Origin: an uncultured Candidatus Poseidoniales archaeon
GTDB lineage: Archaea > Thermoplasmatota > Poseidoniia > Poseidoniales > Thalassarchaeaceae
Direction: 5' to 3'
Length of the DNA: 64,000 nt
Assembly (NCBI GenBank): GCA_902511005.1
Contig: CABXDN010000002.1
Location: forward strand, 68,403-132,402
Positions 25,604-34,318 of the stretch are shown piece after piece; within the stretch, counting starts at the first letter, position 1, and each line of letters starts with the position of its first letter. A model generated the notes under the pieces. The model did not search any database, was not told the origin of the DNA, and was given only the letters and a program-made list of their open reading frames with translations. Both the position numbers and the translations under genes were made by a program.

Positions 25604-27907
25604 GTGTGCAATATATTTGTTTTGAAGTCTGACTATGGTACTGCCGGAGACCAAGAACAGGCAATTCAAGAATTAATTAATCAAATTAATCAAGGTCAAG
25701 AAAGATGCGTCTTAATGGGTGTTACAGGTTCAGGTAAAACATTTGCAATGGCTAATATTATCGAAAGATTACAAATTCCTACATTAATATTATCGCATAA
25801 TAAGACTTTGGCGAGACAGTTATGGCAAGAAATGAGCGAATTATTTCCTAAAAATGCTGTAGAGTATTTTGTAAGTTATTATGATTATTATCAGCCGGAA
25901 GCATATCTTCCAGGAAGAGACATGTATATCGACAAAGAATTACAGATGAATGAGAGAATTGAGCAAGAAAGATTCTCCACAGTTGCATCTTTAGTTAGTA
26001 GACCTGATGTAATTGCTGTAGGTACTGTTTCTGTCATTTATGGCCTTAATCCACCTGAAGTATTCCAACAATCACATGTTCGCCTAAGTGTAGGACAAGA
26101 AGCAGATCCTCAAGAGATTGTTAGAGAACTGGTTGCTTTACAGTATAGGAGAACTAATGGCGAAATAGTACGAGGTGACGTTCGACTTCGAGGAGAAGTT
26201 CTAGACGTTTGGATGCCGAGTAGAGACGACCCAATTCGAATTAGGTTTGGATGGGATGGAATAGAAAGAATACAGGTATGCGAAGCAGTTTCTTGGGAGC
26301 CGTTAGATGAAATAGAAGAAGCATGGATACATCCTAGAGAATTCTACATGACAAGTGAGGAGAAATTTGGTCAAGCAATTGAAGACATAGAAACAGAATT
26401 AGATCAAAGAATAGACCATTATCATTCAAAAGGAATGGAAATGGAAGCTCATAGAATAGAACAGAGGACAAAATTTGACCTAGAAATGTTAACTGAGATA
26501 GGGTCGTGTAAAGGAGTTGAAAATTACTCGAGACATTTTGATGGTAGAGAGAAAAACGAGAGGGCCTACTGTCTTCTTGATTTTTTCTCAACCTGCGCTG
26601 AACAATTTCATGGAGATCCAGAAAAATATCTTGTAATAATGGATGAAAGTCACGTAACATTACCTCAAGTTGGAGGAATGTATGGAGGTGACTATTCTCG
26701 AAAGAAAAATCTGATTGATCATGGTTTCCGACTCCCTTCAGCATTTGATAATAGGCCATTAAGAATTGATGAGTTTCAAGAGTTAATACCTCAAATGCTC
26801 TATGTTAGTGCAACACCAGGAGAAAGAGAATTAAGGCATCTAGCAGAGATAACTAAGCAGCCTATACCAGAAGGATTACTACATGTTCCAAGCAAAGGCG
26901 GAGGTGGAAAACCGGATATTGAGAAAAGAAAGAAAAGAGCCTTTCTTGCAGAGACTATGCAGTCTATTAATGGAGTCGTACAAATGGAAATACGACCCAC
27001 TGGGCTATTAGATCCAGTAATTGAAGTTAGACCAACAGAAGGTCAAATTCAAGATCTTGAAGATGAAATTCGCTTACGTATTGAATCGAATGAACGAGTT
27101 CTGGTTACTGTGATGACAATTAAGTTCGCAGAAGAAGTTGCAGAATATCTCAATCGTAACGGATTCAAGGCTCATCATCTACATAGTGAGATTGATACAC
27201 TAGAGAGGACTGAAATTATCAAAGCACTCAGATTGGGGCATATCGATATTATAGTTGGAATAAATCTTCTAAGAGAAGGATTAGATATTCCTGAAGTTAG
27301 TTTAGTGGCTATATTTGATGCAGATAAAGAAGGTTTCTTGAGGAATGAACGTTCACTACTACAAACTATAGGTAGGGCATCAAGAAACCAAAATGGTAGA
27401 GTCATTCTATACGCAGATTCAATATCAGCAGCGATGGAAGCATCAATTAAACAAACAATTGAGAGAAGGAAAAGACAAAATAATTACAATGAAGAAAATC
27501 AAATAACTCCTCAAACGATAAAAAAAGCGATGCCTGTGATGAATTCTGAAACTGGAGATTTAATGGCAGGTGTTGCAGGAAAGGGAGTTGGTGGTGGAAG
27601 AAGATTAGTTGCTAAGAAACCTGGGAAAAAGGGAGTTGAAGGTTTAGCGAAAAAATTCTCTCTGGGAGCAGCGGCATGGAATACTACTGGTTCAGTTTTA
27701 GATAATATTAGTCAACCAGATTGGAATGATGAAAGTAATATTTTGGTAGACGAAAATATGGAGCAGTCTATCGAAAATAATGATGACAGAATCAAACTAA
27801 TAAATAGGATGGAAAGAGAAATGAAGGCTGCAGCCGCGAGACTTGATTTCGAAAGGGCAGCACAATTAAGAGACCGAATTTATCAATTAGAGAATCCGAC
27901 TAATTGA
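25604..27907 (+). CDS. uvrB: UvrABC system protein B (excinuclease helicase subunit)
   Basis: About 767 residues if started at GTG 25604; TTG 25622 or ATG 25562 (inside ubiA) are alternatives. The usual UvrB start region NIFVLKSDYGTAGDQ follows directly. Walker A GVTGSGKT is near residues 39-46, the damage-probing beta-hairpin region YYDYYQPEAYLPGRD near 100, DESHVTLPQV is motif II, and GLDIPEVSLVAI with IGRASRNQNGRVI are motifs V/VI. The C-terminal UVR domain (RMEREMKAAAARLDFERAAQ) binds UvrC. The length exceeds the bacterial average because of an insert before the UVR domain with GKGVGGGRRLVAKKPGKKG. UvrB is a bacterial protein acquired by some mesophilic archaea. uvrA and uvrC are not here. 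Confidence 0.96.
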   Translation: MCNIFVLKSDYGTAGDQEQAIQELINQINQGQERCVLMGVTGSGKTFAMANIIERLQIPTLILSHNKTLARQLWQEMSELFPKNAVEYFVSYYDYYQPEAYLPGRDMYIDKELQMNERIEQERFSTVASLVSRPDVIAVGTVSVIYGLNPPEVFQQSHVRLSVGQEADPQEIVRELVALQYRRTNGEIVRGDVRLRGEVLDVWMPSRDDPIRIRFGWDGIERIQVCEAVSWEPLDEIEEAWIHPREFYMTSEEKFGQAIEDIETELDQRIDHYHSKGMEMEAHRIEQRTKFDLEMLTEIGSCKGVENYSRHFDGREKNERAYCLLDFFSTCAEQFHGDPEKYLVIMDESHVTLPQVGGMYGGDYSRKKNLIDHGFRLPSAFDNRPLRIDEFQELIPQMLYVSATPGERELRHLAEITKQPIPEGLLHVPSKGGGGKPDIEKRKKRAFLAETMQSINGVVQMEIRPTGLLDPVIEVRPTEGQIQDLEDEIRLRIESNERVLVTVMTIKFAEEVAEYLNRNGFKAHHLHSEIDTLERTEIIKALRLGHIDIIVGINLLREGLDIPEVSLVAIFDADKEGFLRNERSLLQTIGRASRNQNGRVILYADSISAAMEASIKQTIERRKRQNNYNEENQITPQTIKKAMPVMNSETGDLMAGVAGKGVGGGRRLVAKKPGKKGVEGLAKKFSLGAAAWNTTGSVLDNISQPDWNDESNILVDENMEQSIENNDDRIKLINRMEREMKAAAARLDFERAAQLRDRIYQLENPTN

Positions 27908-28917
27908 ATACGAAAGTGTTTTTCGAAAGACTTGTGTCTACCTACTCACGTGATGATTTTAGTGCGCCGGTTGAGGACTATAACTTCTCAAAAATAGACG
28001 ACGTACACTCACTAATTAATCAGATGTCAAGGGCAGGAGGATTTACTGCAACAAAACTTGCTCATGCGCGAGATATACTGAAAATGAGTATCGAAAAGAC
28101 AGATGAAAAAGGAGTTCTAAACTGGCTTTCTTTCCCTGCTTGCTTGTGTGCAACGGGAACTAGAGGATTTTTCTTAGAAGCAATAAAGCGTAAGTCGTTC
28201 AATGTGATAATTACAACTTGTGGAACTTTAGATCACGATATCGCTAGAACGTATCAAGACTATTTTCATGGAGATTTCAGTCTTGATGATATCGCATTAG
28301 GAGAGGAAGGATTGAATCGATTGGGTAATGTAATTGTTCCGAACGAATGTTATGGAGATATTTTAGAGAAAAGAGTCTTACCTTGGTTAGAAGAGATTGA
28401 AACAGAAAGAAAAGAGAAATTTCCAGATAATCCATGGTTAGGATTTGGTTCCGTTGAATTATGTTGGGCTATGGGAGATAGAATTCAAGATGAGACATCA
28501 TTACTTTATTGGGTTGCAAAACATAGAATCCCGATGGTAATCCCTGGACTTTCAGATGGCTCGATTGGAGCTCAGCTTTTCATGCACAGACAAAAGAATC
28601 CTAATTTCATGGTTGATTTCTTGGCAGATGAACAAATATTATCCGATTTAACTTGGACAGCTGAAGAATCACACGCACTAATGGTTGGGGGTGGAATATC
28701 CAAACATCATGTGATCTGGTGGAATCAATATAGAGATGGTCTAGATTCTGCTGTAGGAATCACAACCGCGCCCGAACACGATGGTTCGTTATCGGGTGCT
28801 CGGCTCAAAGAAGCTATATCCTGGGGAAAAATACGTCCAGAGGCGCCTCAAGTAGTAGTTGAGGGAGATGCAAGTGTGTTATTGCCCCTTTTAGGCGCTG
28901 ATTTATTCAGAAATTAG
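27904..28917 (+). CDS. dys: Deoxyhypusine synthase
   Basis: 337 residues. The start is TTG at 27904, overlapping the uvrB stop; the next in-frame ATG (MSRAGGF) would remove conserved sequence. Signatures: ACLCATGTRGFFLEAI, ITTCGTLDHDIARTY (NAD site), SDGSIGAQLF and GGGISKHHVIWWNQYRDGLD, whose Lys (about residue 267) is the active-site lysine that forms the aminobutyl intermediate from spermidine. It modifies aIF5A, which is not in this window. Co-transcription with uvrB is suggested by the overlap. Confidence 0.93.
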   Translation: MNTKVFFERLVSTYSRDDFSAPVEDYNFSKIDDVHSLINQMSRAGGFTATKLAHARDILKMSIEKTDEKGVLNWLSFPACLCATGTRGFFLEAIKRKSFNVIITTCGTLDHDIARTYQDYFHGDFSLDDIALGEEGLNRLGNVIVPNECYGDILEKRVLPWLEEIETERKEKFPDNPWLGFGSVELCWAMGDRIQDETSLLYWVAKHRIPMVIPGLSDGSIGAQLFMHRQKNPNFMVDFLADEQILSDLTWTAEESHALMVGGGISKHHVIWWNQYRDGLDSAVGITTAPEHDGSLSGARLKEAISWGKIRPEAPQVVVEGDASVLLPLLGADLFRN

Positions 28918-28940
28918 CACTTTTTATCACTTTTTAGGCG
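28918..28940 (+). terminator. T-rich terminator candidate after dys
   Basis: Two CACTTTTTA repeats directly follow the dys stop. T-runs terminate archaeal transcription, so this is a plausible end of the uvrB-dys transcript. Confidence 0.4.
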
Positions 28941-28998
28941 TAAAACGGCTATTTCTAAAACACTTGAATAATGACGATTACAAGCATTGAGGGGCACA

Positions 28999-29043
28999 AT
29001 GGCTAAGAACGGACATAGATGCCGGCTTTTCTATGTCCGTTGA
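28999..29043 (+). CDS. Possible 14-codon leader peptide overlapping the Hc1-like start
   Basis: ATG preceded by GAGGGG at a good ribosome-binding distance encodes MAKNGHRCRLFYVR and stops with TGA at 29041-29043. It overlaps the start of the 59-codon gene in a different frame. The strong binding site belongs to this ORF, while the downstream ATG lies within a hairpin. It could be a regulatory upstream ORF, or a sequencing frameshift may have split a longer N-terminus. Confidence 0.35.
   Translation: MAKNGHRCRLFYVR
29008..29041 (+). promoter_or_regulatory. Perfect 11-bp hairpin enclosing a start codon
   Basis: AACGGACATAG (29008-29018) and CTATGTCCGTT (29031-29041) are exact inverse complements separated by 12 nt. 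The ATG of the Hc1-like gene (29033-29035) is inside the right arm, so folding of the mRNA would hide it. Translation of the upstream 14-codon ORF would unfold the stem. Confidence 0.55.
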
Positions 29044-29212
29044 ATCGATGGTACAAGGAATGATAGATGCACTAACAGAAGCTATGGGAGATGCTGCAAA
29101 GCACGACAAGGGTAACGCCGCTGCTGGCACCCGTGTTCGTAAGGCTATGCAAGCTGCAAAGGCAACAGCACAAGATGTTCGTGCTAAAGTCCAAGCAGAT
29201 AAGAACAACTGA
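29033..29212 (+). CDS. Hc1-like small basic DNA-binding protein
   Basis: 59 residues starting MSVESMVQGMIDALTEAMGD. The second half, KGNAAAGTRVRKAMQAAKAT, closely resembles the conserved core of histone H1-like Hc1 proteins of Chlamydia and Bacteroidetes (KGNKAAGTRARK). Such proteins bind DNA with little sequence preference. The start codon is buried in a perfect hairpin and overlaps a 14-codon ORF, so expression may be regulated at translation. Probable nucleoid protein; the family call rests on the GNxAAGTRxRK motif only. Confidence 0.7.
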   Translation: MSVESMVQGMIDALTEAMGDAAKHDKGNAAAGTRVRKAMQAAKATAQDVRAKVQADKNN

Positions 29213-29236
29213 GTTCGTTAATACGATCTCTAAGTC

Positions 29237-29968
29237 TTATGACTCTGGCTCTGACTGGAATTTAGCGTAAGCAAGAAATTCCATCAAGGCCACACGCATT
29301 GGGGTTAAAGGCCTCCAACCTTCTTCTCTACCTGCATTTTGCATTGCTTCATGCAGAGGTTTTAGATCCGGTCGGAGCCTTTTTCCTTCGTATTGAATAG
29401 CTGCCGGACTTGGTATGCCAGAAAGTGATTCTACTGTATGAGAATTTGTGATAGCATTCGTAAATCGATGCCATAGCAAATTTATTTCAGAAATCACTGC
29501 ATCAGGAGTCCAGGCTCTTCTGCCGCACAAATCAATCACTCCTTGTGCGAAAGCATCAGTATCTGCCATAACCAATAATGAAACTGCATCGGTAGTATCT
29601 CGAATATGTACCCAATGCTTAGGTTTTATCTCAGGAGTCAAGTCTAATGACTCGACCCTAATCCACTCTACCCAATCTTCAACATCAATTGGACCCCATC
29701 CTTGACTGCCTTCAGGTATCATCAAATCATGGATTCTAATAATAAGACCTGCATTTTTAATTTGATCTAAATTACCACTACGTGGATCATCATTTTCTGC
29801 AATAATAGCTACGTCGACTAAATCATTTGTAGCGTATTGGCCAAGTCCTACCGTAATATCTGCTTCAGCTGAATCATGAGTAAATATAGCACCGGCTCTC
29901 TCCAGCCTATCCTTTAATGCGTGAAAGAAATTATCTTTCTCCCCTAGAAGAGCAATCTTCTTCGACAT
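29237..29968 (-). CDS. Degenerate SDR/epimerase-like protein
   Basis: 243 residues. HWVHIRDTTDAVSLLVMAD (around residue 125) and the C-terminal segment REEGWRPLTPMRVALMEFL recall the distal part of extended SDRs (NAD-dependent epimerase/dehydratase family), where a VHVxDVA strand and a GWxPxxxxxxGL segment occur. The N-terminus (KIALLGEKDNFFHAL) lacks the GxxGxxG cofactor loop and no YxxxK is seen, so it is probably not an active dehydrogenase. It is convergent with the Hc1-like gene (24-nt gap). Assignment is tentative. Confidence 0.5.
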   Translation of the reverse strand: MSKKIALLGEKDNFFHALKDRLERAGAIFTHDSAEADITVGLGQYATNDLVDVAIIAENDDPRSGNLDQIKNAGLIIRIHDLMIPEGSQGWGPIDVEDWVEWIRVESLDLTPEIKPKHWVHIRDTTDAVSLLVMADTDAFAQGVIDLCGRRAWTPDAVISEINLLWHRFTNAITNSHTVESLSGIPSPAAIQYEGKRLRPDLKPLHEAMQNAGREEGWRPLTPMRVALMEFLAYAKFQSEPES

Positions 29969-30003
29969 ACAGCACCTAAACTTGGCGAGTAGGGTCTAAA
30001 GTA

Positions 30004-31509
30004 TCATACTGCCGCAAGAAGTTCTTTTTCAGCAAAAGCAATCAAACAATCTCTGACAACATCGATTACTAAATCTATTTCTTTAGAAGTAATGCCAAAA
30101 TGAGGTGTGAAACGTAATGCATTTTGACCACCATGGATAACTCCAAGACCATTTATTCTGCACCATTCTTCTACACAATCAAATCCTACAACAGGTAATC
30201 TCTCTGGATCAAGTTCAGCGCATAAAAGAAGACCTGAACCTTGGACTAGATGTATATCATTTGGAAATTCATGCTTCAATACATTGAGCTTCTCGACAAA
30301 TTCTTCGCCTCTTTCGAGAATATTTGCACGCATTTCAGGAGTTACCTTACTCAAAACTTCAACTGCAGTTTCAAGAGCACGGGGATTGGTCGTCATAGTA
30401 TTTCCATAAATTCCTACTACATACAATTCAGCTGCACGTTCGGACAATCCAAGGACTGAAAGAGGATACTGACCTGCATTTAGAGCTTTAGACCAAGTTT
30501 CTAGATCGGGAACTTCAGCAGTTTGGAAACCAGGATAGTCAACAATTGAGAGACATCCTTTACCACGGAATCCTGCCTGGATTGAATCAACAAGCAACAT
30601 ACTCCCATGCTCAGTTGTTAATCTACGCGCTTCATCGTAGAATTCTCGGCTGATATCTTGCCCTGGTGAGCCTTCTCCTTGCACTGGCTCCAAAGCCATT
30701 AGTTCAATGAAGAAACCTTCTAAATCTGCTCTATGAAATGCTGATTGTAAGTCTGCAATATTATTTGGCTCAACAATAATTATACTCTCACGATCACGGA
30801 AAGTTGCAAGATTTTTGATATATTTTGTTTTACAAGAATCTGAAATTGTCGCAGGTCTCTGTGTGCGCCCATGAAATGCTTGCTTCAAAGCAATCTTCTT
30901 GATTGGTTTTCCTTCATAACGCCCTCCATGGCCAGTCATTTGCTGTGCGTTAACGTCGGCAATCCTCATACCTATTGTTACAGATTCGGAACCACTATTC
31001 ATACAAACAAATTTTGAGAATGGGCATTCACCGCGAGAATAACCTACTTCTTTACGAAGTGCTGCTGCAAGTCTTTTTTGACTGAATGATGCTGTCATTA
31101 TGTTGGCCATAACCCAATTTTTTGACATAACGCCAATTATATCGTCTGGCCCGTGACCTCCTCCGAGCATACCATATCCTCCATTATCATGCAATACGGC
31201 ACCATGAGATGTCACAATCCAGGGACCACGCGCTGCAATTGCAACATACGGATTTACAGTAGCGGGATTGTAAAAGTTGATGTAATCTGATTGTAAATGT
31301 GTGATTAAATCGGATTCATCCATCATCATGTACTCAGAACCAAACTCATCGAGATGTTGGTGATGAATTTGTGAGGCTTCTGAAACTGCCCGAATTAAAC
31401 TTGGATCATCGTTTGCAAAACTGGTAACGATTTCGTCTTTCAAACCTACAGTTTGTTGATTTCCAGTATTGGCGCGGATTTCCGCCAGTTGAGCGAGTAC
31501 ATCTGACAT
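30004..31509 (-). CDS. Class III PLP-dependent aminotransferase (possibly L-lysine 6-transaminase-like)
   Basis: 501 residues. PLP-fold signatures: CMNSGSESVTIGMRIAD (phosphate-binding), AFHGRTQRPA, MLLVDSIQAGFRGKGCLSIV (cofactor Asp) and DLETWSKALNAGQYPLSVLG, whose Lys (about residue 340) forms the Schiff base. The usual DEVQTGxGRTG is replaced by DSIQAGFRGKG. The length and N-terminal extension fit lysine 6-transaminase or related omega-aminotransferases better than acetylornithine aminotransferase. Substrate is uncertain. It begins a leftward pair with the SDR-like gene downstream (35-nt gap). Confidence 0.85.
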   Translation of the reverse strand: MSDVLAQLAEIRANTGNQQTVGLKDEIVTSFANDDPSLIRAVSEASQIHHQHLDEFGSEYMMMDESDLITHLQSDYINFYNPATVNPYVAIAARGPWIVTSHGAVLHDNGGYGMLGGGHGPDDIIGVMSKNWVMANIMTASFSQKRLAAALRKEVGYSRGECPFSKFVCMNSGSESVTIGMRIADVNAQQMTGHGGRYEGKPIKKIALKQAFHGRTQRPATISDSCKTKYIKNLATFRDRESIIIVEPNNIADLQSAFHRADLEGFFIELMALEPVQGEGSPGQDISREFYDEARRLTTEHGSMLLVDSIQAGFRGKGCLSIVDYPGFQTAEVPDLETWSKALNAGQYPLSVLGLSERAAELYVVGIYGNTMTTNPRALETAVEVLSKVTPEMRANILERGEEFVEKLNVLKHEFPNDIHLVQGSGLLLCAELDPERLPVVGFDCVEEWCRINGLGVIHGGQNALRFTPHFGITSKEIDLVIDVVRDCLIAFAEKELLAAV

Positions 31510-31793
31510 GAACTTCGGACGGAGGTGACACTCATCAATATATGCCGTATTAGATTAAAATATTGTTCTTTAAATTGATTTTAAATTAATCGAAATATTG
31601 GAAAAAGTCAATTTCCGATAATCATACATAAAATTAAACTAACTTTAGTTTTTCAATTGAAATTTTTAATTATAACTAAAAAAATCAATTGGATTATCAG
31701 TCTCAACTAGCGCATAGTATAAGTGCTAATTCCACGACTCAGACTCAGGAGACACGCGACGGGATGCACCACTCCAACAATTGAGGAACAAAT
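31510..31793. other. AT-rich divergent intergenic region
   Basis: 284 nt between the aminotransferase and PRC-barrel genes. 31555-31690 is extremely AT-rich, with repeated TTAAATTGATTTTAAATTAATC-like words and CAATTGA/TCAATTG inverted copies. AGTATAAGTG (31717-31726) is a possible TATA box for the rightward gene, giving a leader of about 45 nt that contains GACTCAGACTCAG. No ORF or RNA gene is seen. Confidence 0.4.
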
Positions 31794-32381
31794 ATGAACG
31801 AAGAAATAAGAATACAAGAGCTACTACAAAGAGACGTATATGTGGGAGAAACATTGGTTGGGACGATCACAGGAGAAAGATTCCATCCAAGAGACGAATG
31901 TGTACAATCAGTGAGGATTCAAGTGACTGACGATGTCGCTGGAGAATACATGAGAAAACCTGCAGAATATGCACCACTCTCGAAAGAATTGGTCCACAGT
32001 GTCAGACCAGATGGTAGCGTGAAACTAACTAAATCTATTCGAGAATTACAAAGAAGATGGAGAAATACAGTTAGAATCAATGAAAAACTCTACGCACCAG
32101 ATGAATTAATGGATAGAGCAGTATTAGATAATGATGGTATTGACATCGGTAATGTAATTGAAATGAAGAAAACAAAAAGAACATTCAAGGGAGTTGTAGT
32201 AAAGACTCACTTTACTGTAAGAAACAGGTACAACCTTCCAGAAACCATCGTAGTTCCTGTAGCACAATTAGGTCGAACTACAGCTCGTTTAGATGAAGTT
32301 ATACTGAGATGCTCTACAAAGCGCCTAGTAACCCTGCCTACATACCTGAAACTTAATGATCCAAACTTCGAAGAAGAGTGA
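31794..32381 (+). CDS. PRC-barrel-like domain protein
   Basis: 195 residues, cytosolic. Around residues 102-130, YAPDELMDRAVLDNDGIDIG followed by NVIEMKKTKR looks like the start of a PRC-barrel (first strand, sharp turn, second strand). The N-terminal half (LLQRDVYVGETLVGTITGER) may be a second, similar barrel. Archaeal PRC-barrel proteins occur in rRNA processing and cell-division contexts, but no specific role can be assigned. GAGG 8 nt upstream of the ATG is the ribosome-binding site. Confidence 0.6.
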   Translation: MNEEIRIQELLQRDVYVGETLVGTITGERFHPRDECVQSVRIQVTDDVAGEYMRKPAEYAPLSKELVHSVRPDGSVKLTKSIRELQRRWRNTVRINEKLYAPDELMDRAVLDNDGIDIGNVIEMKKTKRTFKGVVVKTHFTVRNRYNLPETIVVPVAQLGRTTARLDEVILRCSTKRLVTLPTYLKLNDPNFEEE

Positions 32382-32425
32382 TTATTGTTCATTTGAAGCA
32401 ATATAGTATCCACTGAAAGAAATAA

Positions 32426-32503
32426 TGGTGGGCATGACAGGATTTGAACCTGTGGCCTCCCCGTTATCAGCGGGGTGCTCCAGCCAAACTAAGCTACACG
32501 CCC
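32426..32503 (-). tRNA. tRNA-Ile (anticodon GAU), CCA encoded
   Basis: On the minus strand, acceptor GGGCGTG pairs with CATGCCC (one G-U pair). The anticodon stem CCCCG/CGGGG encloses the loop CTGATAA, giving anticodon GAT. The T arm is ACAGG-TTCAAAT-CCTGT. The discriminator is A, and CCA is encoded at 32428-32426. No intron is visible. Confidence 0.95.
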
Positions 32504-32633
32504 TAAAGCAGAGTCGGCGAAATCAAGTCCTATTTTGAATATGTCCCTTGTCTAATCATAGGTTTCTATCACTAACTTGTTCAATTTATTTGCGGCAGAG
32601 TCATGAAGTACCGGCTCGTCCAGCGGCTTACAC

Positions 32634-33563
32634 ATGGTGGTCGTGAGTGGTTCTTCGGGCCGTGATGTAGCAGAAGCTCTGGCTCCATTGTTAGGCATGC
32701 AGTACGTCGAACTAGTTACTCGAAGATTCCCTGATAGTGAAGGATATGTACGCGTTCCAGAGGAAGCAATAGACGTAATTCGTTCAGAACCTGTAGTTTT
32801 AGTCTCGAATACATATCCAGATTCTGGAATTCTTCAAACTATTCTACTTCTGGAAGCGATTGGGGATGTCCGGAAAGGAGACCTAGAAAATCTAAAGGGA
32901 ATTGAACCACAAAGTATGGAAGATGTAGGCCCTGGTGTATATCTGGCAATACCTTACTATGGTTATTCAAGACAAGATAAACGCTTCTCAAAGGGAGAAG
33001 TCATCTCTGCTAAAGTAATTGCAGAACTATTTGCAAGAAGTTGTGACGGCATGGTAATTCTAGATTTACATGCACCTGCTGTTCTCGAAGATATGGACTT
33101 CCCAGTTAAATTCGTTAGCGCTATGCCAGAAGTTGCAGAAAGACTTGCAAATGTCGTAAAACCTGATTTCATACTAAGTCCAGATAAAGGGGCTATTAGT
33201 AGAGCTACAGAAGTTGCTAATCTTATAGGATGTGAATTTAGCTATCTAGAGAAAACAAGAATTGACGCACATACTATTGAGCATACACCAAAAGATCTCG
33301 ATGTCAATGGAAAGGTCGTGGCGATAGTCGACGACATGATTAGTACTGGCGGAACAATTTGTAGAGCAAGTGATGCTTTGCGCCGCCAAGGAGCAAAAGA
33401 AGTTCATGCAGCTTGCACTCATGGATTATTTACTGGCGGAGCGATATCTCGCTTAGCAAACCACGTGGATGGGGTACACAGTACCGATTCACTACCAAAT
33501 CCGAGAGCGGTTGTGAGCGCTGCACCAGCATTAGCTAGAGGATTAAAGGAACTATTAGATTGA
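32634..33563 (+). CDS. prs: Ribose-phosphate pyrophosphokinase
   Basis: 309 residues. It makes PRPP from ribose 5-phosphate and ATP for nucleotide, histidine and tryptophan synthesis. Visible signatures: RRFPDSEGYVRVP near residue 29, the flexible-loop segment YYGYSRQDKRFSKGE near 105, ILDLHAPAVLED and the PRPP loop VAIVDDMISTGGTI at about 228-241. An insert between these (RKGDLENLKGIEPQSMEDVG) is longer than in typical archaeal enzymes. It lies upstream of the L7Ae operon but is separated from it by 116 nt containing its own promoter. Confidence 0.95.
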   Translation: MVVVSGSSGRDVAEALAPLLGMQYVELVTRRFPDSEGYVRVPEEAIDVIRSEPVVLVSNTYPDSGILQTILLLEAIGDVRKGDLENLKGIEPQSMEDVGPGVYLAIPYYGYSRQDKRFSKGEVISAKVIAELFARSCDGMVILDLHAPAVLEDMDFPVKFVSAMPEVAERLANVVKPDFILSPDKGAISRATEVANLIGCEFSYLEKTRIDAHTIEHTPKDLDVNGKVVAIVDDMISTGGTICRASDALRRQGAKEVHAACTHGLFTGGAISRLANHVDGVHSTDSLPNPRAVVSAAPALARGLKELLD

Positions 33564-33626
33564 ACTTTCGATTGCCGAAATTTCATTAATTTACAATAAT
33601 CATTCGTGCATTTATTATCCGTTCCG

Positions 33627-33671
33627 TTTATATGACCCACGTCCTGCGCCGACTTACCCCAACATGAGGAG
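33627..33671 (+). promoter_or_regulatory. Promoter and Shine-Dalgarno of the L7Ae operon
   Basis: TATA box TTTATATG at 33627-33634 places the start site near 33657; GAGGAG lies about 9 nt before the ATG at 33680. Confidence 0.55.
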
Positions 33672-33679
33672 TCGTTCCA

Positions 33680-34060
33680 ATGAGTGTACATATAGCGTTT
33701 GAAACCCCACAAGACGTACAAGAGCAAGTCTATGAGATGGTAAAATCTCTAGGTAAAGATGGTAGAGGGCGCCTAAAGAAAGGCGCTAACGAAGTTACCA
33801 AGGCTGCAGAGCGCGGGACTGCTCAAATGATTGTAATGGCTGAGAACGTTAATCCTGGAGAACTTCTAGCGCACATCCCTATGATTTGCAAGGAGAAATC
33901 AATACCATTCATTTACGTAAACGATCAAGCATACTTAGCAGAAGCTGCTGGTATGACTACTGGAACACGTACTGCAGCAATTGCAGTTATGTCAGTAGAA
34001 AAAGATGGAATGGACAGATTCAATGAAGTCAAGTCTCACTATGAGACAATGACTGCGTGA
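33680..34060 (+). CDS. rpl7ae: 50S ribosomal protein L7Ae (eL8)
   Basis: 126 residues. Kink-turn RNA-binding protein, part of the large subunit and also of box C/D, H/ACA and RNase P complexes in archaea. Signatures: RLKKGANEVTKAAERGTAQM (RNA-binding face), MAENVNPGELLAHIPMIC and IPFIYVNDQAYLAEAAGM. It is first in the L7Ae-S28e-L24e series, with a 31-nt gap to S28e. Confidence 0.96.
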   Translation: MSVHIAFETPQDVQEQVYEMVKSLGKDGRGRLKKGANEVTKAAERGTAQMIVMAENVNPGELLAHIPMICKEKSIPFIYVNDQAYLAEAAGMTTGTRTAAIAVMSVEKDGMDRFNEVKSHYETMTA

Positions 34061-34091
34061 ATTTTCTAAAGGATAACTGGAGGAAAAAAAT

Positions 34092-34307
34092 ATGGCAGTA
34101 GAATCATGGCCAGCAGAGGTCGTAGAAATTGTCGGCCGTACCGGTATGACTGGTGAAGCAACTCAAGTTAAGGTCCGTGTAGATGACTCAAACAATCCAC
34201 GTGACATTGGACGTATCATTTCTCGTAACGTAGTCGGACCAGTCCGTGTTGGAGATATTTTGATGTTAAGAGATACAGGTCGTGAAGCACGACGTCTAGG
34301 ACGCTGA
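34092..34307 (+). CDS. rps28e: 30S ribosomal protein S28e (eS28)
   Basis: 71 residues. [20 protein letters not shown] and [20 protein letters not shown] are diagnostic for S28e. GGAGG-like GGAGGAAAAAA precedes the ATG. It is followed by L24e after 11 nt. Confidence 0.96.
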   Translation: MAVESWPAEVVEIVGRTGMTGEATQVKVRVDDSNNPRDIGRIISRNVVGPVRVGDILMLRDTGREARRLGR

Positions 34308-34318
34308 GGTGAATTAAG

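Noticed and set aside
31555..31690. AT-rich region as a replication origin
   Set aside because: No ORB-like or other initiator repeats and no Orc1/Cdc6 gene nearby; it looks like a divergent spacer.
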